Assembly: GCA_000711775.1 (NCBI GenBank)
Contig: ARYC01000080.1
Coordinates: forward strand, 124,001 to 188,000
Direction: 5' to 3'
DNA: 64,000 nucleotides
Source of the DNA: Oxytricha trifallax
Lineage: Eukaryota > Ciliophora > Spirotrichea > Sporadotrichida > Oxytrichidae
The translations under genes were made by a program, and so were the position numbers. Each line of letters begins with the position of its first letter. Positions within the stretch are counted from its first letter, which is position 1. Below are positions 21,936 to 32,034 of this stretch, in pieces. The notes beneath the pieces are model-generated. The model had not been told where the DNA came from. It did no database searches and saw only the letters and a list, made by a program, of their open reading frames with translations.

Positions 21936-22726
21936 ATGGAGTCAATGAATGATGCAATGAAAAGAGTGCAAGCACAAGAATTGATTCAAAGATTTAGAAG
22001 CAAGGAGGATTTGCAACGCTACCTAGTGCAGCAAGGTAATGAACTCATAGTAACTAATCTTGATTATGCAGTTGGTTTGTTTCTCCCAACGATGGAAGGT
22101 ACTAAAATTTCATTTTTAAGAGCCATACTCTGCGAAGAGAAGAAAGCATTAAAAACTTAAGATTGTAAAGTTTGCAGAGATTCCAAACTATCCTGAAATC
22201 TCTGTGACTAATTTATATGATGATGATATGAATGACCCAGAGGTTCCACAGTAACTGCCTGCCTACTAAGAAGCAGTTGTCAAATAAACTACCTGAAAGA
22301 AACTATTTCTTTGGTATATTTGCAACAATTAAAGGTGATTACTTGAAGGAAATTATTCAAGAATCTCATAAGAAAAGGTACAGCATCTCTTCAGAAGATA
22401 AGGATAAACAAGGGATCAAGATAAGTGAGAGCTGGCTATCAGAGCTGCAGAAGCACCCTTATATTTCAAGTAAGATTTGTAGCTTACCTCTTTAGAAAAA
22501 TCTGGTACTGGCATCTTCTTGATGAAGGAATCGAGCAAGCTTCATAGAGAGCGAAAGTCGCAGACAAAGTATGAAGTTAGCAAGAGACTTTATTCAAATA
22601 TTAAGCCTCCAGAGTAAATGAATATAGATCTGGTGCGAGCAGCAAGAGAAGAAACTTAGGAGGAGGAAGCAAGAAGTAGAAGATAAGAAAGAGAAGCCAG
22701 CTCCCTCTAAAGAATTTTAAATGTGA
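21936..22726 (+). CDS. TBE B 22-kDa protein gene (frameshifted)
   Basis: MESMNDAMKRVQAQELIQRF, then a GT-AG intron of ~36 nt at the same position as in A (ending TTGATTATGCAG), then [20 protein letters not shown]. One extra base compared with G just after KKALKT breaks the frame. Later parts include [20 protein letters not shown] and SESWLSELQKHPYISS. Unknown function. Confidence 0.65.
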
Positions 22727-22744
22727 CTTATATATTCATTAACT

Positions 22745-23800
22745 TAACTACAAAACTTATTTATATGCATTCACTCTCCCTTCTTTCGCACACTTTTAAG
22801 CCAATAAATTATGTACTCTCTTCGCTGAGCTTTTGATAAAGTCAACTGTATCGATAGGTAAGTCATGCATCAAGTGGTATAGCAGCAGTTTCTTGTAATG
22901 GCCTTTTAATATACCCCAGTAGAACTCAATTCCATTAAACTATGGACTGTAAGGTACGTTGAACACTGGCTTTATTCTAAGTTGCTCATAACTATTCCTT
23001 GTTTCTTTAGTCTTATGAACAGAAAGATTATCAACGAATAGTATAATCTCTTATTCGGGATACTTCTCTCTCTGCTGCTCTAAGAACTTAATATACTGCT
23101 CTGTCTTAATAGAGCGAGGATAAATAACATAAGTTTCTAAGCCAGCATCCTCGCTAATACCTCCAAGAATTGCCATTGTTTATACCTTGACTTTCTAGTC
23201 ATATACTTCTATGTTGCTATGTCTCTTATACCAAGACTTCTAGATGAAAGTGTTGAATGTAAACACAGCCTCATCAGCATAAATAAACTTAATATTATTC
23301 TATTAGGCTCTCTGCATTTAATTATAAATATAATTTAAGTTGTTGTTGTAAAATGGCAGAGTGAAATCAATCACTCTCTTGATAAGATTAACACCTTTGT
23401 TAGAAATACCATTTCGTTTATAGATGTTGGCTATAGACTAAGCAGAGATCTTCAACTCAGGGAACTGGCGATGAAACATAGTAGCTCGTTGGTCTAAACA
23501 GAAGTGAGCCCAATACTTAAAAGTTTTATCATTTATAAGATAGTCAATATGCTTCTATAGAAACTTTGACTACCTCTTAGGCTAAGAATTTAGCTACTAT
23601 TTCTTTAATTATAGTGCTATAAGACAGTGGGAACGAACAGTTGACTGACTTCGCTTTATGAGTAGAGCAATAGACTTATAGTTTAGTACTGGTTTGATTT
23701 ATTCACTGTATATATCAACTCCATATCGCAGTTTATACACTAAATCTATATAATCTTCATCATAAATAGACCCCAAAAGCTTGCTATTTTTGTCTCGCAT
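22745..23800 (-). CDS. TBE B 42-kDa transposase (subfamily 2)
   Basis: Starts MRDKNSKLLGSIYDEDYIDL. Contains the second-Asp region ([12 protein letters not shown]-like) and [16 protein letters not shown] around the catalytic Glu. The stop position is less certain than in subfamily 1 because the 3' end differs; the end given is approximate. Same DD34E family as the others. Confidence 0.7.
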
Positions 23801-23881
23801 TTAATTAATAACCCCAACCCCTAACAAATTCCCTACAAATCAAAGCACTTATAAACCTCATTAAGGGGTTTTGAGGTTTTG

Positions 23882-24008
23882 AATCCCTAAGTTTCATGAA
23901 CCAAAATAAAATAATGGATTTGACATAATTTAAGAAAATGAAGGGGAGGATGATGAAGATTTGAGTTAATTGATGCATTAAAGTTTCAAAGATACTTCAA
24001 TATACACT
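23882..24008 (+). CDS. WDR27-like protein, MDS segment between TBE B and TBE C
   Basis: 127 bp including the retained target copies: reads IPKFHEPKQNNGFDIIQENE then a run of acidic residues and SFKDTSIYT, in frame with the pieces on both sides. It is the acidic linker of the protein. Confidence 0.8.
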
Positions 24009-24110
24009 CAAAACCCCAAAACCCCTTAGTGAGGTTTATAAGTGCTTTGATTTGTAGGGTATTGTTGGGGTCTTATTGGGGTTAGTAGAGAAATTAGGCC
24101 AATTTGCAAT

Positions 24111-25170
24111 ATGAGAAATAGAAATTAGCGAAATTTAGGGTCTATATATGATCAGAAATATTTAGATTTACTGCTTAAGCTTAGGTACGGTACGAGTATT
24201 AATATAGATTAAGTCAAACCAGTACTGAATTATGCAGCTATTGCAAAGTTCTTACACAAGAGTGCCTCTACTGTTAGGTATCACTGCATTTTAGCTGTTT
24301 AGCATTTTAATTCAGGCACTTGAAAGCATCCTGCAAGAAAATAAAAGTTCTCACAGCACCATATTGACTACCTCTGCGACCGAAGACGTTGAAGTATTGG
24401 GCACACTTTCCATTAGACTAACGAGCTGTGATGTTTCATCGTAAGTGTCCTGACATGCGTATCTCTCCTTAGACTATAGCCAATATTTATAGAAGAAATG
24501 GTATTACTTTCAAGACGTGATCAGAGTGAAGAGAGTGATTGATTTTACAGTGCCATTTTATAGTAATAATTTAAACTATATATATGATTAAATGCAGAGG
24601 GCTATTATTAATAACATCAAGTTCATACACGCTGATGAAGCTGTATTCACCTTCAACACTTTTTTTAATAAGTCTTGGTATAAGAAGTATGATAATATAG
24701 AAGTTTATGACTAAAAAGTGAAGGTAGTCACCCATGCAATATTAGCTGGTATAAGTGAAGATTCAGGCTTAGAGAGTTATGTTTTTCACCCTCGCTCTAT
24801 TAAGCGAGAGTAGTATATAGAGTTCCTACATAAACTCAGAGAGAAGTATAGTAACCAAGAAATCATCCTGTTTGTTGATAACCTTTCAGTTCATAAGACT
24901 AAGGAGTCTAAGAAAGCTTATGAAGAGTTAAACATAACTCCTGTCTACAACGTTCCTTATAGCCCCTAATTTAATGGAATTGAATTCTACTGAGCTAAAT
25001 CAAGACTCACTACAAGAAGCTGCTGCTGTATCATCTTATGCATGACTTGCCCATCGATACAGTTGACTTAATTCAAAGCAGTTGTAAGAGAGTGAGCATA
25101 GATAAGACAACAATTTGTGCGAGAGAGGGAAGAATGAATGTTTATAAATAAGTTTTAGATTTAAACGAAT
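24111..25170 (+). CDS. TBE C 42-kDa transposase (damaged copy)
   Basis: MRNRN start. Clear DDE parts: [32 protein letters not shown] and YSPQFNGIEF, with 34 residues between second Asp and Glu. An in-frame TGA replaces the Trp codon directly after IEFY (others have TGG), and there are frame slips compared with E/F. The usual terminal TGA has become CGA, so the end is approximate. Confidence 0.75.
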
Positions 25171-25178
25171 GAATATAT

Positions 25179-25968
25179 TCACATATTAAATTAACCCAGA
25201 AAGGGATTTGTCTTCTCTTTCTTCTCCTCTTCTTATGGCTTGCCTAGGCACATGTTTCTTCTCTTAGTGCCAGCACCTGCATCTATATTCATTTCATCTG
25301 GCTTTTAAACATCTTTATAAAGTCTCTTGCTAACTTCATATATTTTCTATGACTTTCTCTCTCTGTGAACCTTTGCATTCTCTTTCATTAGGAATATACC
25401 AGTCCCAGATTTCCCTTTAAAGTTATAAATCAATGCTTACTAGAGAGGTAAGGATGCTTCTTAAGCTCAGCGAGCCAGGCCTCACTTATTAGTATGCCTT
25501 GCTTCTTTAAATCTTCATGAGAAATAGAGTAGCGTTTTTTGTGAGCTTCTTCAATGATCTCTTTGAGATAACTCTCTCTTAAAGTGCCAAGAACACCAAA
25601 GAAAAGCTCCTTTCTGGAAGCTTGTTGGAGAGTTGTTTCTTGGTAGGAAGATAAACAACCAACTCTTCATCATTCATCACATCCTCGTAGAGATTAGTGA
25701 CTGAAATCTCTGGGTAGTTTGGTATATCTATCAAATTTATTTCATTGTTTTTAAATGCTTTCTTCTCATCGCAGAGTATAGCTTTTAAGAATGAAATTTT
25801 GGTACCTTCCATCGTTGGAAGGAATAAACCCACTATAGTATATGATTAAGTATATGTCACATGCTTACCATGCTAAGTGAGGTATCGATAGAGATCTTCC
25901 TTGCTTCTAAATCTTGAGATCATTTCTTAAGCTTCAAGCCTCTTCATTGCAGTACTTATAGATTCCAT
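25179..25968 (-). CDS. TBE C 22-kDa protein gene
   Basis: Starts [13 protein letters not shown] at 25968. The intron after the ~40th codon and [20 protein letters not shown] are as in the other copies, followed by [20 protein letters not shown], where a base change alters the FFG motif and shifts the frame. Confidence 0.65.
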
Positions 25969-26534
25969 CCTTGTTCCTTCTCTTCTTATTGAATTTCAAA
26001 TTATAATATATAGAGTTCTGGATCCTACTATTAAAAATCTTCGTATTAAATATGGGCATCTTATAGGAGGTCAACCTGGTAAGGATACGTGGAGAAAGCT
26101 GGCAGAAGCTGTAACAAATTTCAGAGATGGAGCTTCATTATTATCAATTTAGTTCCATTAAATTAGTACTAAATTTGTTTAAATTTAATTAGTACCGGTA
26201 CTAAATTCGTTTAATTTTAATTGGTACCAATTTAATAGTACCAAAACTTAATTAGTACAAAGTTTTAAACTAATGAGGTTTTAATGGAAAAGTTCCAAAA
26301 TGGTTCAAAACCTAATTGGTACCAGTACCAACTCAATTTTATACTTGGTTGGTACCTAAATCGAAATTATTAAGTATGAAATAAGAAAAATTATATTTAT
26401 AAACAAAGCATAAATATGATCTCTAACACCTTATATTCAACCATAATTGTTGTCGTATCAACTCCTATACAGAGTGACTATAGCCAGAATAGTTATTAGA
26501 GCTTTATAATAGAAATTTAAATTTGAATTAAAAC

Positions 26535-27982
26535 ATGGCGTCCAACTTAAATCGTAAGGCAGTTTCTCTTGGAACAGGTCAATCATTACTCAACTTTGGC
26601 TCCTCCAAGAAACCAGAAGTAATTTATATTGAAAAGGAGTTTGAGCTAAGAGCTCTAGAGTTTGAAGCTGAGGTCTTTAAAATATAAGTTTAAAACAAGA
26701 AGAAGAGTGCAGAGATAGGAGTTTAAATATAAGTTGAATTGGTTGAGGAAGATAAGGAACAGCAACCAATTGAAAAAATTAAAACATTTTAATGTGAAGA
26801 CTGCTAAAATTTCTTCTCAACTGAGTCGAGCTTGAAGAGGCAAATTAAAGAAGTACATTCTGGCAAAGCCAAGATCTATTTTAAACATGACAAAGTGGAT
26901 GGAAGGTACCAATGCACAACATGCATGAAGTATTATACTCACTCAGCCAAAGTAAAGAGGCATATGCAAAAGCACCACTTAAGTGAATTCCTAATTAAAG
27001 ATAAAGAAACTTAAAAGCTTATACCTGCTAAAAGAAAAAATAACTCTCTTGAGTCATAAAGAGAACAGGAGGAAAGGCTCAAGAGGCAGAAGCGTTTTGA
27101 ATCAATGAATCAGCCAGCAAATGGTACTCTTATAGCATGTCTTTAAGAGAGAGCTATGTATATACCTGCATTGAATGCAATTGATATTGAAAGCTGTATT
27201 GAAATTACTTGCATTTTGATTTGCCAAACAAGGCTAAGCTGATAGTGGTTGATGAGTATGCTTACAAAGTATATCCTTTCAAGTATCTCATTAAAAATGA
27301 GCAGTATCAAAATGAATTTGCAAATGAATACATAATACTGAGGGAGGCTTAGAAAAAATAGTTTAAGAACTTGCTTAGACTTGATGGAGTTATTCTTGGG
27401 CATGGCTTTGTTGCATTATGACTGAAAAAGTTTGAAATGACTTTAAGAGAGTATCTCTATCATAATAGATACCCAGATGATTTAAATGAGATACTGTCAG
27501 AAATGATTAAGGGTGTTTAAGAGCTCCATGAACTTGGGTATGTACATTGAGATTTGAAGCCTGAAAATGTTATGTTAAATCTCTGTCCTTTAGAAATTGT
27601 AGTCATTGATTTCAATAGAGCAATAAGATAAGAAATTGTGACTTTGGCTAAGGTGCTTGGCACTCCAGGATACTTTCCAATCAGGGAGAAGTGGACTAAT
27701 GGCTCTGTTTAATGGGATGTATGGGCAGTTGCTGCCATAATCTTAGAGTGCGATATGGAAAATATGTCTTACTTTGGAACAAAGCACGAAAAATAATCAA
27801 TAAGTTTGGCTTCTAAACATATACAACAGGAAGATGTCTGCAATGAAATTAAGAAGCTTGTAGAGATGATAATCGTGAGAGCTCCAGCTTATCCAAGATA
27901 ATCGCTAGAAGACATACATGAAGCACTCAAGAGAGCTAGATTCAAGAGGTACCACAAAGATAAGCAGATAAAATTTGTTTGA
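26535..27982 (+). CDS. TBE C 57-kDa zinc-finger/kinase protein (damaged copy)
   Basis: [17 protein letters not shown] start. Fingers at about 26,790-26,980 ([40 protein letters not shown]). In the kinase-like part the Arg of HRD is a TGA codon (VH-TGA-DLKPEN), so this copy cannot give a full product. Ends IKFV-TGA. Confidence 0.75.
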
Positions 27983-28121
27983 ATTAAATACAATAATACT
28001 CATTAAATATTCATTAAATTCACAAAAAACCTGCGTTTTCTCTACTAACCCCAATAAGACCCCAACAATACCCTACAAATCAAAGCACTTATAAACCTCA
28101 CTAAGGGGTTTTGGGGTTTTG

Positions 28122-28787
28122 ACTGAGATATCAAAATAGGTATGCTATACTATAGTTTTAATATATTTTATTAGATTGACATCTCTCATCGATAAGGAAA
28201 TAATATTGATCCAAATGAAGTTTCATGTTTGAAACCATTTTAGCCACATGCTAAAGGCTTATTTATTTTGATGAATTAAAAGATTGAATAAGACTCGATT
28301 TATGACCACTCTGATAATTATAACAAAACGAGATTCTCATCAAATTTACCTCAAAAGTTTTCCAAGACTAGTAAGAATAGCTATTATTTTTTAATCCATC
28401 TATAGATATGCCAGTAACTTTTCACAAAAAAATAAAGTCATCAGGTTACAGTGGTGTTCCAAACTCTTTGAAATTTTCGAAAACTTAAAAATAAAAACAA
28501 GCTCAACCTTAACCACTCTATGCTGTAACAAAGAACTTCTACGATAAACCTCTTCCTATAACTGTCCCTGAAGAATTGAAAATATTGCATGAGCAACCAT
28601 TACATAAAAATGCAATAACAAAGTTGATTTACAGTCCTTTTGGCACGAAACTAGCTTGTATATCACAAGACACTACAATATCTGTTTTGAAGACTCCCAT
28701 GTTTAGCAATAAAATGGAACTTACAAGCTTAGGAGGACATAATGGGCCAGTTAACAGTCTGCATTTTAGTGCTAATGATCAGTATTT
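28122..28787 (+). CDS. WDR27-like protein, MDS after TBE C, ending at the scrambled junction
   Basis: Two 35-nt introns (28140-28174 and 28371-28405) are removed. Reads HAKGLFILMNQKIEQD, then a disordered linker, LPITVPEELKILHEQPLHKN, AITKLIYSPFGTKLACISQD and GGHNGPVNSLHFSANDQYL. The repeat is completed only by the minus-strand piece at 16720 and below (ISASSDKRCIIWNMK). The pointer is ATCAGTATTT at 28778-28787; the sequence after it stops being coding. Confidence 0.85.
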
Positions 28788-28856
28788 GATTAGAATTGCT
28801 TTTTTTAAACTAACCCTCATTTTATTTTAATAAAATTTGTAATTATCAATTTATTA
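28788..28856. other. 69-bp spacer between MDSs of two different genes
   Basis: AT-rich, eliminated DNA separating the end of a WDR27-like MDS (plus) from the end of an F-box/LRR MDS (minus). Confidence 0.6.
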
Positions 28857-29284
28857 AAGTTCAAATAAGTTAGGTCAGGATAGTTTTTACATAAAGCAAT
28901 TACAGAGTCATCGGAAAGATATTTGCATCCACAAAAATCCAGAAAAGTTAACTTATGAAATTCTATATAGTATTATTTTAGCAAATATTTAATTACATGA
29001 TTGGGCAAGAATCTAAAAGCCATTATCTGATATTTCCGAATTTGCATAGAGATTAATTCAATTTAATTCGATGCATTCATTTTTTAATGATATAAAATAC
29101 TAAATATTAGAGATTTAAATACTCCAAGTTCTTTAAAGAAGCAATTGACTCCATAGATTTCTTAGTGATCTTTGGGATTCTTGTAATATTCTAAAATTGA
29201 TAAAATAAAAGTATTTCATACCAAATGATATATCTCGGGGCAATTTTCGCAGAGTGCAATAATTGATGAATCAGTCAGATATTT
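28857..29284 (-). CDS. F-box/LRR protein, middle MDS
   Basis: From pointer AAATATCTGACTGAT (complement at 29270-29284) it reads SSIIALCENCPEIYHL, NITRIPKITKKSMESI, KNLEYLNLYANSEISDNGFQ and LTFLDFCGCKYLSDDSVIAL, then CKNYPDLTYLN to pointer AACTTATTTGAACTT (complement at 28857-28871), which leads to the plus-strand piece at 16759. Introns 29191-29221 (31 nt) and 28963-28996 (34 nt) and a 61-bp IES are removed. The LRR periodicity runs unbroken across all three pieces. Confidence 0.85.
29055..29115 (-). other. IES, 61 bp, pointer AATCTCTA
   Basis: Complement TAGAGATT at 29047-29054 and 29108-29115. Excision turns LEYLNL...+...YANSEISDNG into one leucine-rich repeat in frame. Confidence 0.85.
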
Positions 29285-29313
29285 ATATTCAATATTGACT
29301 CAATGAGGATAAA
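29285..29313. other. 29-bp spacer between MDSs of two different genes
   Basis: Only 29 bp of germline-limited DNA separate an F-box/LRR MDS (minus) and a DEAD-box helicase MDS (plus). Confidence 0.6.
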
Positions 29314-29824
29314 ATTTCATTTAAAATATTTGCTTAGTTATTTCAATAATCTGACTTATTTATATAGTGTCACAAATTTCAAGAGCTAGACCAGATATCC
29401 TGGTATGTACTCCAGGTAGATTGATAGATCTCTTGACTAACTACAACTTAGATCTTTCACAGTGCAACTATCAAATTCTTGATGAAGGAGATAAGATGCT
29501 TGATATGGGATTCGAGCAAGATTAGCAATTTGTTTGATTTTAAGCTTTTTTCAGGAATTAACTTGTTTTTTATATTAAGATATCATGGAAATTCAGAAGT
29601 TCTTGCCAGACGCAGCTAGAAGCATGATTTTCTCAGCAACAGTTCCAAACTTCATTCAGGAATTAGCCAAGAAGAAATTCGATAATCCAATTCTGATCGA
29701 TTTAGTTGGTAACGATACAAACTAAGTTCCAGAGAGAATCGAGAACAGAGGTATTTTAGTGTCAGACTAGAAAATGAGAGCAAATCACATCAGACATTTT
29801 ATTGAAGAAAACAGAGATAAGAAG

Positions 29825-29868
<44 letters not shown>

Positions 29869-31875
29869 TAACTCGCATCGAGGGGTCAAGCCCCCCTGAG
29901 CATAATCATTAAAAAAGGACAAGTCCTTTTGAAGGTGTGGCTGAGCCAACTTCTACCTGGTGCAGCGATGTCCCTAGCAGGGCGCAAGTGCTGATTAGTT
30001 TTCACTAAGGTTTTATCTTAACGCGACAGTTGTAAGCTACATCTGAAGGATCTGAGTCCTCAAGCATTAAGTCGTCATCCATTATGTCTATGTCAGCATA
30101 AATCGAGTATTGATTAAGGTGCTGATCTCTGGTCAGATTCTGGTCAGAATTCAAAAGCTACTGGGCTGGACCTTAATTTGACGTCATAACTTAAGCTAGG
30201 TCAAGGTTAATGGGTACCTAGTTAATAGGAGCGTGAGGCTTGTAGTCTGCGTTAACTCCGACTCCGGGTTTGGAACGATAAGGAAGGTAAATCGTTTGGT
30301 GTCGTCGAGGTTAAGTGTCGTTTTCTTCTTCTGGATCCTCTTCTCCTAGGGTGACTGGGTCGGGCTTGTTTTGCTGTTGTTTTTGTGACTTCCATCTTTT
30401 AACTTGGGATTGGTACTTAACCAAGTTTTTCTCTACTAGAGGAAAGAAGAACTGGATGTTGTCACGGAGATCTTCCATCTGGGAATTGAGGTATTACTAA
30501 ACCAGCAGGCCAGCGAGACCACTAGTGGGTTGCCTCTTGAAACGGAGCTTGTTTGCAAGTAAGGTAATCCACTACCACGCAACTCTACGAATAGACTTTG
30601 GTTAGGTGTTAAAGTTCGTCATCTCGTATATTAAGTTGGATTTTAATTTAATAATAGATAAGAAGATTATCATTTTCACAGAGACAAAACAAGAAGCCAG
30701 AGATTTCGAAAAGGAGAATTACGCAACTTTCATAACTCTACATGGAGATCTTGAGTAATCTCAGAGAGAGCAAAGACTGAATAAGTATAGACAAAAGGGT
30801 CAGAAACATATCTTGGTTGCTACAGATGTTGCCTCAAGAGGACTTGATATCGATGATATTGATGTCGTCATTCAACTTGGATGCAGACACATTGACTCAT
30901 TTGTGCATAGATCAGGTAGAACTGGACGTATTGGAAAGAATGGACTCAATAAATTATTTATTATACTATGTAAATCTTTTAATATTAAAATAGTGGTTTA
31001 TCATCTTCTTTGAAAAGGACGAATTTAAGTTCGTATTAAACCTAGAAGATGAGTTAAACATTAAGATTAACATCACAACTAAGTTAGTTGAGGCTGACGT
31101 TTATGAAACAAGACAAAAGGTTATTGATAACTTTAGATCAAAATACGCAAGACAAAGAAGTGATGTGTAAAAAGAAGTCATTAATCAAATAAAGACAGAA
31201 GTTTTCGAACCTGCATCCGACGCTGAAAAAGAAAAAATGCTTAATTTCTTATTAAGTAGCTATATCGGATCAAATATGCATTTACCTACTCAAATCTCTT
31301 TCTTGAGTGGAGACCATAAACTTTCTACTTACTACATAAAGCTTGAAGGTGGTACCTAATCAAGGTAAATTAAGAATGCAATTATGGATTACTGCAATGA
31401 ACTTTATTTAGTAAAATTTTAACACAGATTAGCTTTCAACTTTGTGAATCAAGGTTCAGATTTGCATTTCTTAATAGATACCGACGATCATCACGAAGCT
31501 GGCCTTTCAGAGTTATTGGGAGATGTAACAGAAAGCAGCTCAGAATTTAAGAAGGTGGATTCTCTTGACGATATTATGAAGCAAATCGTATTGAAGAAAT
31601 TGAGTAATGGCAATCATTCTCATTCTTAAGGTGGATATGACGGTGGTAACCGCAGATCTTAAAGTTATGATAGAAATCAAAGAGGCGGAAGTTTCTTAGA
31701 TAAAGGGAGCAGAGGTGGAAGCTCCAGTGGTAGTAGTGGTCGCTATTCTTCATATGCCAAAAGTTCTAATGATGACTCAAGAGGAGGGTAGAGAAGTATA
31801 AGATCTCAAAGTGACAGAGGTGGCGATAGAAGAGGAGGATATCAAAAGAAATAAAATGATGAGATCGATTTCTGA
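29314..31875 (+). CDS. DDX21-like DEAD-box RNA helicase, main MDS (motif Ib to C-terminus)
   Basis: DDX21-type helicases act on rRNA precursors in the nucleolus. From pointer ATTTCATTTAAAATAT (29314-29329, inside an intron) it reads [15 protein letters not shown] (motif Ib), [16 protein letters not shown] (motif II, DEGD not DEAD), [10 protein letters not shown] (III), [11 protein letters not shown] (IV), [34 protein letters not shown] (V) and [13 protein letters not shown] (VI). A GUCT-like stretch follows ([20 protein letters not shown]), then a Gly/Arg/Ser-rich tail with RGG, as in DDX21. Two IESs (29523-29581, 30962-31001) and an inserted LINE (29827-30655) must be removed. Ends in TGA at 31873-31875. 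The 5' part is inverted at 34825 and above. Confidence 0.88.
29523..29581 (+). other. IES, 59 bp, pointer AAGAT
   Basis: AAGAT at 29518-29522 and 29577-29581. Excision joins MLDMGFEQD to [20 protein letters not shown] in frame. The unspliced frame meets TGA. Confidence 0.85.
29827..29868. repeat. (TAA)n microsatellite, LINE 3' tail
   Basis: About 14 uninterrupted trinucleotide units directly after the target duplication. In the element's sense it is (ATT)n at the 3' end. Confidence 0.85.
30002..30655 (-). CDS. C-terminal part of a LINE protein (open in ciliate code)
   Basis: No start; enters from the truncated 5' end. Reads [20 protein letters not shown], then [19 protein letters not shown], a Lys/Gln-rich stretch, acidic EEDPEEEND and ends KIKPQ-TGA. 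TAA/TAG are used as Gln, so the element is adapted to the host code. I do not recognise a reverse transcriptase or endonuclease motif; this would be the region downstream of them. Confidence 0.55.
30962..31001 (+). other. IES, 40 bp, pointer TTTAT
   Basis: TTTAT at 30957-30961 and 30997-31001. Excision joins GKNGLNKLF to [17 protein letters not shown]. Without it the frame ends in TGA. Confidence 0.85.
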
Positions 31876-32034
31876 AAAGTTATTATACAATACTGCTCAT
31901 AATAAAACTATTCAATGTTATTACTATTTAATTAATTAATTCTTTGGAATTTCTCATAAATTTGAACTAAGCTGGCCACACCTACAGTATGCATGAAATT
32001 ATAATAATCTAAACTTTTTTAAATTGGAATTAAA

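Larger units (their letters stand above)
19801..23881. mobile_element. TBE B (subfamily 2), inserted in the WDR27-like coding sequence
   Basis: 4,081 bp with AAT duplications (19798-19800 and 23882-23884). Begins with perfect CAAAACCCCAAAACCCC. The TIR differs from subfamily 1 after ~45 bp (TAGGGAATTTGTTAGGGG instead of TAGGGTATAGTTGGGG). Same gene order as A. Its proteins are clearly related but distant from those of A, C-F and H; G is its sister. Confidence 0.95.
24009..28121. mobile_element. TBE C (subfamily 1), inverted orientation, in the WDR27-like coding sequence
   Basis: 4,113 bp with ACT duplications (24006-24008 and 28122-28124), an A-N-T target. Both 17-bp telomeric tips are perfect. 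Orientation is opposite to A: transposase on the plus strand at left, 57-kDa gene on the plus strand at right. Confidence 0.95.
29827..30655 (-). mobile_element. 5'-truncated LINE with (ATT)n tail, in helicase coding sequence
   Basis: 829 bp, clearly richer in GC than its surroundings. Flanked by a perfect 12-bp duplication AGATAAGAAGAT (29815-29826 and 30656-30667). In the minus sense it has a ~218-codon open frame, ~135 bp of 3' region with two hairpins (AGGGGTCAAGCCCCCCT and AAAAGGACTTGTCCTTTT), then a trinucleotide tail of (ATT)n at 29827-29868. Tail, variable-length duplication and truncated 5' end are marks of a non-LTR retrotransposon. Removal rejoins NRDKK to [11 protein letters not shown] exactly in frame. 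Confidence 0.8.

Noticed and set aside
30315-30500. Plus-strand ORF in the LINE
   Set aside because: It is Ser-rich antisense to the longer minus-strand frame that uses the ciliate code and ends at TGA before the 3' tail.
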